Below are positions 1-7,806 of a DNA stretch of 8,103 nt, piece after piece (the first letter of the stretch is position 1; each line of letters starts with the position of its first letter). The DNA is from Acidobacteriaceae bacterium (GTDB lineage Bacteria > Acidobacteriota > Terriglobia > Bryobacterales > Bryobacteraceae): NCBI GenBank assembly GCA_019245255.1, contig JAFARV010000724.1:1-8103 (forward strand), written 5' to 3'. The position numbers were made by a program, and so were the translations under genes. Under the pieces are notes generated by a model that saw nothing but the letters and a program-made list of their open reading frames with translations, was not told where the DNA came from and searched no databases.

Positions 1-3000
1 TAAGGAGCCCGGTCCAGTCCGAAGACCGTACCGCCCGAATGGGGATCGCCGTCATAGAACAATGAGGTCACGCCCATGACGCTGTTACTCTCCGCGGATA
101 ACATCGCCGACACGTCAACGTCCTGACCAACAAGAATGCGCCGAGCAGAGAGTTCGATCTTCCCTATGTTCATGCTTCCGGGTTCGCCTTTCAGCGCCGC
201 CGTTTCGAGATCGGGGTGGTTCGGGAAGACATAGAACTCCGAATTATAAAAGCCGACATTATTACTGTAGTCTTCAATCGGAACATCGCCGATGGACGCT
301 AGACCACCAGGAATGCTCTTCAATCCATGGCCCGGAGTCTCCGCGACCAGTTCCCCATGATTTTGAGTCCAAACGACGACCCAAAAAGTCAAATACTGGT
401 CTTCGTAAGGTGTTGTGTCAAATGTCGTACTGGCGAGCACCCAGTTTAGCGGCGCATTATCGTCATCGCTAAACGGCGGGATTGGGCCAATCTCAATGTC
501 GTTGTTGTTAATTAGCACGCTCTTCCCGACGGGCTGTTTGGTATGGCGGTCCAGCGGCTGGACGTAAAACCGAACATGTACCTGGCTGCCGGGCGGCATC
601 GGAGTGAAACTGTAGTTGTATACACGCGCTGCGAGCGTCAACTTGTCTCCCGCAATCGCTGTAGTGAGTTGCGGGCCCTGACCCGGACTCGACGCGCTGG
701 AGATGAAGAACCCACGCATCACATGAAAGTTGCTGTCCCATATGTCGTCAGGACGTGGAGGGGCGAAATCCAGACAATCCATATTTGTCCCTCCAAAACC
801 CACATTGAGACAATTCGGCGGCAGTGGATTTTCCACGGCGACCTGATGCCATTGCCATCGCGAGGGGTGGTTCAACGCCACGTCAGGCGCACCACGGTAC
901 GCTTTTCGCCACCAGCTGCCGGCGTCGTTGCGTGCCGGGTCCACGACGAATGCAGTACGTAAAAGACCAAACGTCTGTACATCCGTGTTGAGTGGTAAGT
1001 CATCGAGTGCGTTTTCCGGCCGTTTCTCACCGAGTATGTAAGGCGTGAACGGATAATTGTAATTCGTGGGCGACAGGAACGTTCCAGGTTTTTCCACACC
1101 AATACCGCTGGACTTACCCACGGTGGAGACTGCCTTGAACATATTGCTGAAGCCTTCGCTGCCGCTGAGATTCAAAGTGGCTGTCCCGCTGACTGTAGTG
1201 AAAAGCGTGCTATAGGCGCCAGAGACCGAGAACTCCTGGTCAAATGAATAGTTCTGGTCGAAACTTGCCGTAGAGCCCTGGGTGATGTCTTTCGTCCAGG
1301 TTGCCCTCTCCGTGGAAGTGCTCGTGTCCGTCCGTGAAGTCTGTGCGGTAGAGAGTTGCTCGAGATTAGGAATCAGTTCTTGCAGTTGCTCGAAGGTCGC
1401 AGGATATGAAAGCACGTTTCCTGGTTCCCATGGCGGCTGATACCAAGGGATCAGGTTGCCGTCCGCCTTATGTGATTCGATCTTGTCTGGTCCCGAGAAC
1501 TGGATCGTTAACGGCAATCTGTCTGCGGCTTGGCAATTTGGCTTTGCGGCGGGACAGACCGTTTGACCGATTACGGGATAGAGATAAATATTAAACCGGC
1601 TCTCGGTGAACCAAACCTGATCGGAAAGACCTGTCTTCACGCTGGCGTCAAATCCGTTCTTTTCATAAGTTCCATATTCCTCCTCATTAAACGACCGCTG
1701 CTCCTGTGCCGCCCGCGTTGCGCTGCTCACGCTCAGCCCCATCCCTGCATCGACACTGCCAACTTCGAAAGAGAGCTCTAAGCCTACCTCCGCACCAAAC
1801 GACCAGCTTGTCGAGTTAGTAACTGATGATTGGTTGCTGTTACTTTCGTTCGTCTCGTACACAGTACGGAATCCGTCCGGGATTGCGCTCAGGTTCAAGA
1901 TATTTGGTTGGTTACTTCCAACGGGTGCAATGAAATCTACGTGCATTGGCGGCATGGCGGCGATTAGAGATGGCTGAGCGGTATCTGAAATCACCACCTT
2001 GACTGGATCGCCGAGCAGAAACGAACGGCCTTGTATATCGCCCGCAACGAGTGGAAGATTGAAATACTGATCCTGCCCCGCAAGCTGCCCTCCCAGGGCT
2101 TGAGTGAGTGTAAAGTCTCCGCCGGCGGTTTGAGGCGGGTCGACGTTGTAAACTTCCGCTGCGATTTTGCTGGTGCAATCCGATGAACTAAAGGCCAATT
2201 GCAGCTTCAAACTGGGTTGTGTTTTTGACGGGTTCGTCGGAACCGGCTCCGTCCGCGCGAAATTTCCCACCGCAAGTCCCGTGCTGCAGGTTATGCCGGC
2301 TGCCATGAATAACGTTTGTGGGAAACGGACCTTTAGATTACTGTTAAAACTTACAATGCCGAGCTGCACGTTTCCTGGGTTGGGGTTGTACTTGAAAGCC
2401 ACTTCATCGTAGGGTGAAATGGGATCGAAATGGCCGGTTCTTATAAGCACTTCGCCTCCGGACGGAAGGTTTGTCGTATAACCGTCCTGCTGGATCGCCT
2501 GGAAGTTGCTGTCGATCTCGAACGATCTGATCTCGACGCGGTGAAACTTTTCGGTCGACTTAAACGCGTAAACCGCAACGGCTAGTTGATCGTGTGATGT
2601 GCTACCGAAATGGCCGGCCGCGAGACTCGCCCAGACGTTGAACGACGGTCCGTGTAGGACCAACAGGTGCTCGGATTTGACCTGCAGCGTAAGCGTTTTG
2701 GGATCGACGGTCACGATGTCCAGCCAGCACCGGTTGCCCTGTGTGTTTCCATACGTAAGCGCGATCTCTCGCTGGCCATTTCCGCGGAAATCGCCTATGG
2801 CGATAGATATGTTAGTGTTGCTGCCTCTGTAATCGGTGGGCGTCCAAACTGGCCCGGAATAGATGCCTTTGGAAGGGTCTTTCGGATCCACTGGCCCGAT
2901 GACCCTGAGACCGCTGGCGGACAGAATTGCAACTTCACTGAGTCCATCTCCGTTGAAGTCGCCGGCCGCCATTGTTGCGCCGTTGAACTCCTTCGCAGGC

Positions 3001-3416
3001 ACATCCAATTTAAGGGATGTTGTTGCCTGTGATACCGGGTCCGCTGCATAGATGGTCTGTCCGTTTGTGTACACGAGCGTGTCGGTCGGAGATTGAAACA
3101 TCCGGAGCATTACTTCTGGACCGGCTCCCGCGGGACTAAAGTTCTTCAACTGATACATCTTGCTTGGATCGATCTTGGTTCCGTCATCGGTCTTGATCAT
3201 TAAACCGCCGATAACAATATCGTCGACCGTCGCGAGAGTGCGGCGGCCGTTAAGAATATCGTCTACGTTGCTGAAATCGGGATTCGCTGCCGCATTTGAG
3301 CTTTGAGCGTTTGAAAAGCAAACCGCACCCAAGAGTACGGCGAGTAAGGTTGCCCCATGCGAGCACACCTGGACAATCTGGCGACTTCGGATCAACACGC
3401 TCGTTTGCAACGGCAC
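1..3416 (-). CDS. Large secreted FG-GAP repeat / Ig-like multidomain protein, 3' end outside the window
   Basis: I read this frame codon by codon from the GTG at 3416 to the left edge: 1138 codons with no stop, so the C-terminus is missing. The start is fixed by an in-frame TAG four codons upstream and an AGGAGG eight bases before the GTG. Residues 1-37 look like a Sec signal peptide: basic RSR, hydrophobic ATLLAVLLGAVCF, likely cut at SNA|QS. Residues about 100-480 carry FG-GAP/VCBS-like blades, with key positions at 153 (DFNGDG), 209 (DFRGNG), 269 (HFGSTS), 329 (HFDPIS), 385 (NFARTE) and 460 (DIQGRS), which suggests a beta-propeller. Residues about 520-765 include two Ser/Thr-rich alternating stretches. 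Residues about 900-1070 look like an Ig/CARDB-like domain, and a second starts near 1080 (VDVSAML, FYDGDP). Mature cysteines 621/628 and 869/881 could form small disulfide loops. The function is unknown. Adhesin, cell-surface binding protein or pore-former are all possible. The coding frame is certain; the domain names are inference. Confidence 0.85.
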   Translation of the reverse strand, partial: MPLQTSVLIRSRQIVQVCSHGATLLAVLLGAVCFSNAQSSNAAANPDFSNVDDILNGRRTLATVDDIVIGGLMIKTDDGTKIDPSKMYQLKNFSPAGAGPEVMLRMFQSPTDTLVYTNGQTIYAADPVSQATTSLKLDVPAKEFNGATMAAGDFNGDGLSEVAILSASGLRVIGPVDPKDPSKGIYSGPVWTPTDYRGSNTNISIAIGDFRGNGQREIALTYGNTQGNRCWLDIVTVDPKTLTLQVKSEHLLVLHGPSFNVWASLAAGHFGSTSHDQLAVAVYAFKSTEKFHRVEIRSFEIDSNFQAIQQDGYTTNLPSGGEVLIRTGHFDPISPYDEVAFKYNPNPGNVQLGIVSFNSNLKVRFPQTLFMAAGITCSTGLAVGNFARTEPVPTNPSKTQPSLKLQLAFSSSDCTSKIAAEVYNVDPPQTAGGDFTLTQALGGQLAGQDQYFNLPLVAGDIQGRSFLLGDPVKVVISDTAQPSLIAAMPPMHVDFIAPVGSNQPNILNLSAIPDGFRTVYETNESNSNQSSVTNSTSWSFGAEVGLELSFEVGSVDAGMGLSVSSATRAAQEQRSFNEEEYGTYEKNGFDASVKTGLSDQVWFTESRFNIYLYPVIGQTVCPAAKPNCQAADRLPLTIQFSGPDKIESHKADGNLIPWYQPPWEPGNVLSYPATFEQLQELIPNLEQLSTAQTSRTDTSTSTERATWTKDITQGSTASFDQNYSFDQEFSVSGAYSTLFTTVSGTATLNLSGSEGFSNMFKAVSTVGKSSGIGVEKPGTFLSPTNYNYPFTPYILGEKRPENALDDLPLNTDVQTFGLLRTAFVVDPARNDAGSWWRKAYRGAPDVALNHPSRWQWHQVAVENPLPPNCLNVGFGGTNMDCLDFAPPRPDDIWDSNFHVMRGFFISSASSPGQGPQLTTAIAGDKLTLAARVYNYSFTPMPPGSQVHVRFYVQPLDRHTKQPVGKSVLINNNDIEIGPIPPFSDDDNAPLNWVLASTTFDTTPYEDQYLTFWVVVWTQNHGELVAETPGHGLKSIPGGLASIGDVPIEDYSNNVGFYNSEFYVFPNHPDLETAALKGEPGSMNIGKIELSARRILVGQDVDVSAMLSAESNSVMGVTSLFYDGDPHSGGTVFGLDRAP

Positions 3417-3422
3417 GTATAA

Positions 3423-3455
3423 GCCCTCCTATCCGGAAAAGCGTGACCGGAGGAC
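3423..3455 (-). promoter_or_regulatory. Possible hairpin masking the ribosome binding site
   Basis: On the minus strand GTCCTCC (3455-3449) can pair with GGAGGGC (3429-3423) in seven base pairs, one of them G-U. This would bury the Shine-Dalgarno sequence of the gene starting at 3416. An alternative pairing of CCTCCGG with CCGG..AGG also covers part of the site. The pairing is seen in the sequence; a regulatory role is inference. Confidence 0.4.
3425..3430 (-). promoter_or_regulatory. Strong ribosome binding site of the large secreted protein
   Basis: On the minus strand AGGAGG stands eight bases before the GTG at 3416. It decides this rare start codon, because an in-frame TAG overlaps the beginning of the site and excludes any earlier start. 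The later in-frame GTG at codon 7 has no comparable site. Confidence 0.85.
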
Positions 3456-3469
3456 GTGCGGGATCACGA

Positions 3470-3514
3470 ATGAGCGAAAAAAGCGAAACTACATTAACTT
3501 CGGTCGCAGCTCAT
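3470..3514 (-). other. Inverted repeat spanning the end of the molybdopterin subunit gene
   Basis: On the minus strand ATGAGC (3514-3509) can pair with GCTCAT (3475-3470), and inside it GCGA can pair with TCGC. The first arm begins at the last base of the first stop codon. A run of six T lies inside the structure, not after it, so this is not a normal intrinsic terminator. It may stabilise the 3' end of the upstream message or simply be chance. Confidence 0.25.
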
Positions 3515-5718
3515 CAGGCGAGATCGGCCGGCACAATCGGCAGGCGGCGGATGCGCTTACCGGTGCCCGCAAAGATGGCATTCGTCAATGCGGGGGCGGT
3601 GGGCGGAAGTCCGGGCTCGCCGATCCCGGTGGGGGGCAGGGTACTCGGCGTGATGTGGACTTCGAGCAAGGGCGTTTCGTTCATGGGTAAGGTCGAGAAG
3701 GCGTCGAAGTTACTCTGAACAGCGCCGCCGTTCTTGATCGTGATCTGGCTTTTGAGTGCCGCTGTGAGGCCGTAAATAATCGCGCTCTCGACCTGCGCCC
3801 GAATGGCATCCGGACTGACGGGCGTACCGATATCGACAGCCGAGACCACACGCTTCACGTGAAGGCGACCGTCCGACACAGCGACTTCGACTACGTTTGC
3901 GACGTAGCTATTGAAGGAATAGTGACACGCAATACCGCGGCCCTCGCCTTTGCCCATGGGCGTTCCCCAATCGCTTTTGCGGGCGGCGAGCTGCAACACG
4001 GCTTTCAGGCGAGCTGTATCCAACGGACGGTTGTCTTTCGAAATCGGATCCTTCACAAGACGTCCGTCGAGCTTGGAAAGCCGAAACTCCAGAGGGTCGA
4101 CACCCGCGGCATGAGCCAGCTCATCCAGATAGCCTTCCATGACGAAGCCGATGGTGGAAGCCTCGACTGAGCGCCACCAGGCGCGGGGCACACTGGATTT
4201 GGTGGGCAGGTACTCAAGCCTGTAGTTATGGCATAGATATGGGAACTGGGTCGAGGAACCGAGTTCAGAGGATTCGGGGGTATCCTTCGGACTCCACCAC
4301 TCGGAGATTGGCGTCGAAGTGCTGCGATGACGCCAGGCAATCAGATTGCCGTGCTCGTCGACGGCGCCGCTGAGGCGATGATAGGACGCGGGACGGTAGA
4401 AGTCGTGCGTCATGTCATCTTCGCGCGACCAGATTAGCTGCACCGGCTTGCCAGGAACTTTCTTTGCAACCTGAGCAGCTTCGGCAGCGAAGTCGGCCTG
4501 ATAGCGGCGTCCGAATCCGCCTCCGAGCAGAGTGGTCGTGACTTTCACTGCGTCCGGTTTGATCCCAAGCACTTGGGCGACAGTGGTGCGCACCCATTCC
4601 GGACCTTGGGCCGGTGCCCATACTTCTGCGTTGTTACCGTTGAATCGCACGGTGCAGTTCATGGGTTCCATGGTGGCGTGCGCCTGGAACGGGAGTTCGT
4701 AATCGGCATCCACTCTACGAGCCGAGGGGACGTGAGCCAAAGCGGAATCTACGTTGCCCTGATCGATAACCACTTTGAGGCGTGAATCGACGATGCGAAG
4801 GAACTCGTGACGCAGGCTCTCGCTGCTTTCGTTCGAGAACGGTCCCATGTCCCACTTGATCTGCAACTTCTTCCGAGCTTGCATTGCGATCCACGTGGAA
4901 TCGGCGATTACAGCGACACCGCCCCAGGAGTGGACGTCTGGAACGGCGGGTATTTCGAAGGCTTCGTGCACGCCCGGCATTGCCTTGGCCGCGCTCATGT
5001 CGACGCTCTGAACCTTGCCGCCGAATGCAGGGCAGCGCTCGACCATCGCGTACAGCATGCCCGGCAAACGCGTGTCGATGCCGAAAACGGCACTGCCGTC
5101 GGTTTTCGAGGGAATGTCTTTGCGCTCAACGACTGTGCCGATAATCTGGACCTCTTCGGGTTTCTTCAGTGTCAGAGTCTTGAAATCGGGAACGGGCAGG
5201 AGTGCGGCGGCGGCCACGAATTCACCGAGCTTGGCAGAGTGGTTACCGCTTATGATGACTCCGTTTTTGATCGAGCAGGATTCGGGCGTTACGTTCCAGC
5301 GCTTGGCGGCAACGGTGATCAGCATGGTGCGGGCGGCAGCAGCGGCCTGGCGCATGGTCATCCAGGAGCCCGCGACGGATCCGCTCCCGCCCGTTCCCTG
5401 GTCACCGAAACGCGGGACATCGTTCGGCGCCTGCTCCACGCGTACGTCCTTCCAGTCAACGCCCAACTCGTCGGCGAGAACCATGGGAAGCGCGCTGGAT
5501 ATGCCCTGGCCCATCTCCGAGCGGCCCGACATCAACGTGACTTGGCCCTCTTGATCGATCTGAATCCAGGAGCGGAAGGGACTGATTGGCGCATTATCCG
5601 GGGCGGCCTTTGCGGTCTGTACTGTATCGAAGCCGACTAGCAGTAATCCGCCTGCTGCCGCTGCGGTCTTCAAGACGGTGCGTCGTGAAGGTGGACGTTT
5701 TTCGACAGTGGCCATCAT
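3514..5718 (-). CDS. iorB: Molybdopterin-binding subunit of an isoquinoline 1-oxidoreductase-type hydroxylase, Tat-exported
   Basis: This 734-residue protein is the catalytic large subunit of a xanthine oxidase-family molybdenum hydroxylase, which inserts oxygen from water into an aldehyde or N-heterocycle. Residues 11-17 (SRRTVLK) are a twin-arginine signal, followed by a hydrophobic stretch and a likely AKA|AP cut after 38, so the enzyme should act in the periplasm. Visible motifs are EMGQG at 68-72, a hammerhead-like domain beginning near 207 (DGSAVFGID), MEPMNC at 350, the cofactor-binding GGGFGRR at 399-405, RSVEAS at 516 and GEPG near the C-terminus, where Glu701 is the expected catalytic base. 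Length fits the IorB family. I chose the ATG at 5718 because it overlaps the iorA stop as ATGA and has GGGAG seven bases upstream; the open frame extends further upstream only inside iorA. The gene ends in tandem TGA TGA. The substrate cannot be told; the IorB name is by family resemblance. Confidence 0.93.
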   Translation of the reverse strand: MMATVEKRPPSRRTVLKTAAAAGGLLLVGFDTVQTAKAAPDNAPISPFRSWIQIDQEGQVTLMSGRSEMGQGISSALPMVLADELGVDWKDVRVEQAPNDVPRFGDQGTGGSGSVAGSWMTMRQAAAAARTMLITVAAKRWNVTPESCSIKNGVIISGNHSAKLGEFVAAAALLPVPDFKTLTLKKPEEVQIIGTVVERKDIPSKTDGSAVFGIDTRLPGMLYAMVERCPAFGGKVQSVDMSAAKAMPGVHEAFEIPAVPDVHSWGGVAVIADSTWIAMQARKKLQIKWDMGPFSNESSESLRHEFLRIVDSRLKVVIDQGNVDSALAHVPSARRVDADYELPFQAHATMEPMNCTVRFNGNNAEVWAPAQGPEWVRTTVAQVLGIKPDAVKVTTTLLGGGFGRRYQADFAAEAAQVAKKVPGKPVQLIWSREDDMTHDFYRPASYHRLSGAVDEHGNLIAWRHRSTSTPISEWWSPKDTPESSELGSSTQFPYLCHNYRLEYLPTKSSVPRAWWRSVEASTIGFVMEGYLDELAHAAGVDPLEFRLSKLDGRLVKDPISKDNRPLDTARLKAVLQLAARKSDWGTPMGKGEGRGIACHYSFNSYVANVVEVAVSDGRLHVKRVVSAVDIGTPVSPDAIRAQVESAIIYGLTAALKSQITIKNGGAVQSNFDAFSTLPMNETPLLEVHITPSTLPPTGIGEPGLPPTAPALTNAIFAGTGKRIRRLPIVPADLA

Positions 5719-6197
5719 AGTTTTGCTCCCGCTTCTCCGCCGTGCTGCATTGTGGCGGCACGAAGTATTGCTTTTCTCATGCGCTGCGCGGTTCCGCAGC
5801 GGCAGATGTTGTGAGACATGGCAGCGTCCACGTCCGCCGCCGTGGGATTGGGGTTCTGCCGCAAGAAAGCAACTGCCGTCATGATCTGGCCCGACTGGCA
5901 GTAACCGCACTGGGGTACCTGTTCCGCGATCCAGGCTTGCTGGACCGGGTGGCTCCTGTCTTTCGAGAGCCCTTCGATGGTAGTAACTCTTTTCCCGTTC
6001 ACGGCGGAGACAGGGATTCCGCACGAACGTTGGGCTGAGCCGTTGATATGCACCGTGCATGCACCGCACTGAGCAATACCGCAGCCGTACTTGGTCCCCG
6101 TCAGGTTGAGTGTGTCACGAAGCACCCAGAGCAGCGGCGTTGCCGGGTCGACATCAACGGTCTTCGATTCCCCGTTGAGTTCGAAGGTAATTGCCAT
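5715..6197 (-). CDS. iorA: [2Fe-2S] iron-sulfur subunit of an isoquinoline 1-oxidoreductase-type hydroxylase
   Basis: This complete 160-residue protein passes electrons from the molybdenum site to an external acceptor. Residues 1-75 form a plant-type ferredoxin domain with Cys39, Cys44, Cys47 and Cys59 (CGIAQCGAC pattern). The second half is the four-helix domain with Cys97, Cys100 (CGYC), Cys132 and Cys134 (CRC). All eight cluster ligands are present and the length is normal for the family. There is no signal peptide. In this family the small subunit is thought to be co-exported folded with the Tat-signal-bearing large subunit, which fits the gene just downstream. The ATG at 6197 has AAAGGTG seven bases upstream. 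The stop overlaps the iorB start by four bases, so the two are probably translationally coupled. Other names for relatives are CoxS-like or aldehyde oxidoreductase iron-sulfur subunit. Confidence 0.94.
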   Translation of the reverse strand: MAITFELNGESKTVDVDPATPLLWVLRDTLNLTGTKYGCGIAQCGACTVHINGSAQRSCGIPVSAVNGKRVTTIEGLSKDRSHPVQQAWIAEQVPQCGYCQSGQIMTAVAFLRQNPNPTAADVDAAMSHNICRCGTAQRMRKAILRAATMQHGGEAGAKL

Positions 6198-6263
6198 GAA
6201 GCTACACCTTTCTATTGCGAATCGGGATTTACTTAGAATATCGAAAGTCGATGCAGGCGGCGT
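6198..6263 (-). other. Short gap between miaB and iorA
   Basis: These 66 bases hold the iorA ribosome binding site (AAAGGTG, 6211-6205) and a small ATCGA-CTT-TCGAT inverted repeat. I see no convincing terminator after miaB and no clear -35/-10 pair, although the gap is long enough for a promoter. Whether iorAB is a separate transcription unit is therefore open. Confidence 0.4.
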
Positions 6264-7592
6264 TTATTGGGCACGCTCTCCCGCGAGACTGTTAGGCCCG
6301 GCGCGCGTCACCAGGACATCGAGGTAAGTCCCAACGAGCGTCCTGCCTTCGGCTGGAGCGGCGAGATCCGGATCGATGAAGTTCAACGTCTTGTGCTGGG
6401 AGGTGCGACCAATCCACTGTGCGGTTGCCATGTTGTAGCCTTCAACGTGGACATGCTCGGTTTTACCGACATAGGCTGCGTTGCGACGGAGCTGAATGGC
6501 GCGCTGCCGCTCCTGCAGAACCATCAGGCGGCGAGTTTTTTCCTCTTCGGGGATGTGATCCTCATACTGCAATGCGGGCGTGTTCGGCCGCTTTGAGTAC
6601 TTGAAGATAAACATCGACTCGTATTCGATCTCGTCGATGAGTCGCATGGTTTCCTGGAAGTCACATTCGGTCTCGCCGGGGAACCCGACGATGATGTCGG
6701 TGGTGATGGCGATGTCACGCTTGGCGCTCTTCATCCATTCGATGCGACGCAAGTAGTCGTCGCGAGTATACTGCCGCTGCATCTTTTTGAGGACCGATGT
6801 CGATCCCGATTGCACCGGCAGGTGCACATGGTTGCACAGTGCTTCGTTGCGATCGATGGCGTCCACGATGTCGCTCACAAAGTCGCGGGGATGCGAAGTG
6901 GTGAAGCGTACACTCCGGATACCTGGGACCTCGCCCGTGCGCGCCAGCAGATTGGCGAAATCCCAACCGGCTGACGATGGATCACGATAACTGTTGACGT
7001 TCTGTCCAAGCAATTGGATTTCGGTGTAACCGGCTTCGGCAAGGGTCGCGGCCTCGCGCATGACGCTTTCGCTGGTGCGGCTGCGCTCCGGTCCACGCGT
7101 AAACGGAACGACGCAGTAAGCGCACGATTTATCACAACCTTCAATGATGGTGATGTAGGCCCGATGCGGATTGTCGCGGCGAGTAAATGGGGTGTCGAAG
7201 GTCTGATCCGTATCCAGGCTCAAGCCCGTAACCCGGCGATCGCCCGTCTCGAGCTGAATCAACATCTCGGGCAGTTTGGTGTAACTCGCCGACCCGGCTA
7301 CGAGACTGACGTGAGGAGCACGTTCAAAGATCTTCTCGCCTTCCTGCTGAGCGACGCATCCCAGCACACCGAAGACCTTGCCCTTTCCGGTGTCGCGCTT
7401 GAATTGCTGAAGCCGGTGAAAGACCTTCTGCTCGGCTTTATCGCGTATGCTGCAGGTGTTGTAAAGAACGAGCTCGGCGTCCTCGGGCCGCTCAACCTGT
7501 GTATAGCCGCGTTCGACCAGAGTGCCGACGACCTTCTCCGAGTCATGGGCATTCATCTGACAGCCGAAGGTCTCGATGTAAAAGCTTTTCAT
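6264..7592 (-). CDS. miaB: tRNA-2-methylthio-N6-dimethylallyladenosine synthase (MiaB)
   Basis: This cytoplasmic radical-SAM enzyme adds a methylthio group to N6-isopentenyladenosine at position 37 of tRNAs reading codons that begin with U. The 442 residues show the full family layout. The N-terminal methylthiotransferase domain has Cys11 (FGCQMN), Cys47 (YNTCSIR) and Cys79 (LGCVAQ), which bind the auxiliary [4Fe-4S] cluster. The radical-SAM core has Cys153, Cys157 and Cys160 (CDKSCAYC) and the family motifs HLPVQSGS and TTDIIVGFPGE. A C-terminal TRAM domain lies at about 370-435. I chose the ATG at 7592 because MiaB proteins typically begin MKSFYIETFGCQMN. The frame is open 30 codons further, but that extension overlaps the upstream gene and resembles nothing. 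There is no good Shine-Dalgarno before 7592, so translation may depend on coupling to the small gene 23 bases upstream. Confidence 0.97.
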   Translation of the reverse strand: MKSFYIETFGCQMNAHDSEKVVGTLVERGYTQVERPEDAELVLYNTCSIRDKAEQKVFHRLQQFKRDTGKGKVFGVLGCVAQQEGEKIFERAPHVSLVAGSASYTKLPEMLIQLETGDRRVTGLSLDTDQTFDTPFTRRDNPHRAYITIIEGCDKSCAYCVVPFTRGPERSRTSESVMREAATLAEAGYTEIQLLGQNVNSYRDPSSAGWDFANLLARTGEVPGIRSVRFTTSHPRDFVSDIVDAIDRNEALCNHVHLPVQSGSTSVLKKMQRQYTRDDYLRRIEWMKSAKRDIAITTDIIVGFPGETECDFQETMRLIDEIEYESMFIFKYSKRPNTPALQYEDHIPEEEKTRRLMVLQERQRAIQLRRNAAYVGKTEHVHVEGYNMATAQWIGRTSQHKTLNFIDPDLAAPAEGRTLVGTYLDVLVTRAGPNSLAGERAQ

Positions 7593-7615
7593 TTGGGACG
7601 GCAGAGGCTCAGCGG

Positions 7616-7798
7616 TCAGCCATGCAGAAAATGCATGAACCACCCGATGCCAAACAGGGCCACGATAAACCAACCGAAACACCGGGCACCATAGCGTACG
7701 CGGTCACGCGTCGAGTTCTTGGTGACTATGCCCAATACGATGCTGCTGAGGAGCGCAAAGATGAGTGCCGCTTGAAAGTGATTCAGATCTAATTGCAT
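7616..7798 (-). CDS. Small two-helix membrane protein of unknown function
   Basis: This is a 60-residue protein with two predicted membrane helices, at about 8-26 and 41-58. They are joined by a strongly basic loop (Lys27, Arg31, Arg33, Arg35, Arg39), which by the positive-inside rule should face the cytoplasm, leaving both ends outside. It starts eight bases after the upstream stop and ends 23 bases before miaB, with all three genes in one direction, so it is probably part of the same transcript. A weak AGAAGGA overlaps the end of the upstream gene. I do not recognise a family. Support comes from the tight packing and the clean hydrophobic pattern; an opposite-strand frame also covers this stretch but looks like a shadow. 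Confidence 0.75.
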   Translation of the reverse strand: MQLDLNHFQAALIFALLSSIVLGIVTKNSTRDRVRYGARCFGWFIVALFGIGWFMHFLHG

Positions 7799-7806
7799 GC
7801 TGGAGT

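Noticed and set aside
3470..3514. Intrinsic terminator after iorB
   Set aside because: The inverted repeat has its T-run inside the loop and a long loop overall, so it lacks terminator layout.
508..3718. Many short frames of 60 to 140 residues on both strands in the left part
   Set aside because: All overlap the continuous 1138-codon minus-strand frame or the end of iorB, and none has motifs or a good ribosome binding site that I could see.
4807..5640. A 277-residue plus-strand open frame opposite iorB
   Set aside because: The minus strand here encodes a full IorB with all family motifs. The plus-strand frame shows no motifs and is an expected shadow of GC-rich codon use.
5719..6069. N-terminal extension of iorB by 117 codons
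   Set aside because: The extension is out-of-frame reading of iorA; the twin-arginine signal and ribosome binding site place the start at 5718.
6240..6252. ATCGA-AAG-TCGAT inverted repeat between miaB and iorA as an operator
   Set aside because: Only five base pairs with no second copy in the window; chance is a sufficient explanation.
7593..7682. N-terminal extension of miaB by 30 codons
   Set aside because: It overlaps the small membrane gene, and MiaB proteins begin at the MKSFYIETFGCQ sequence.
7014..7694. A 226-residue plus-strand open frame opposite miaB
   Set aside because: It lies wholly over miaB and the small membrane gene, shows no recognisable domain and mirrors their codons.
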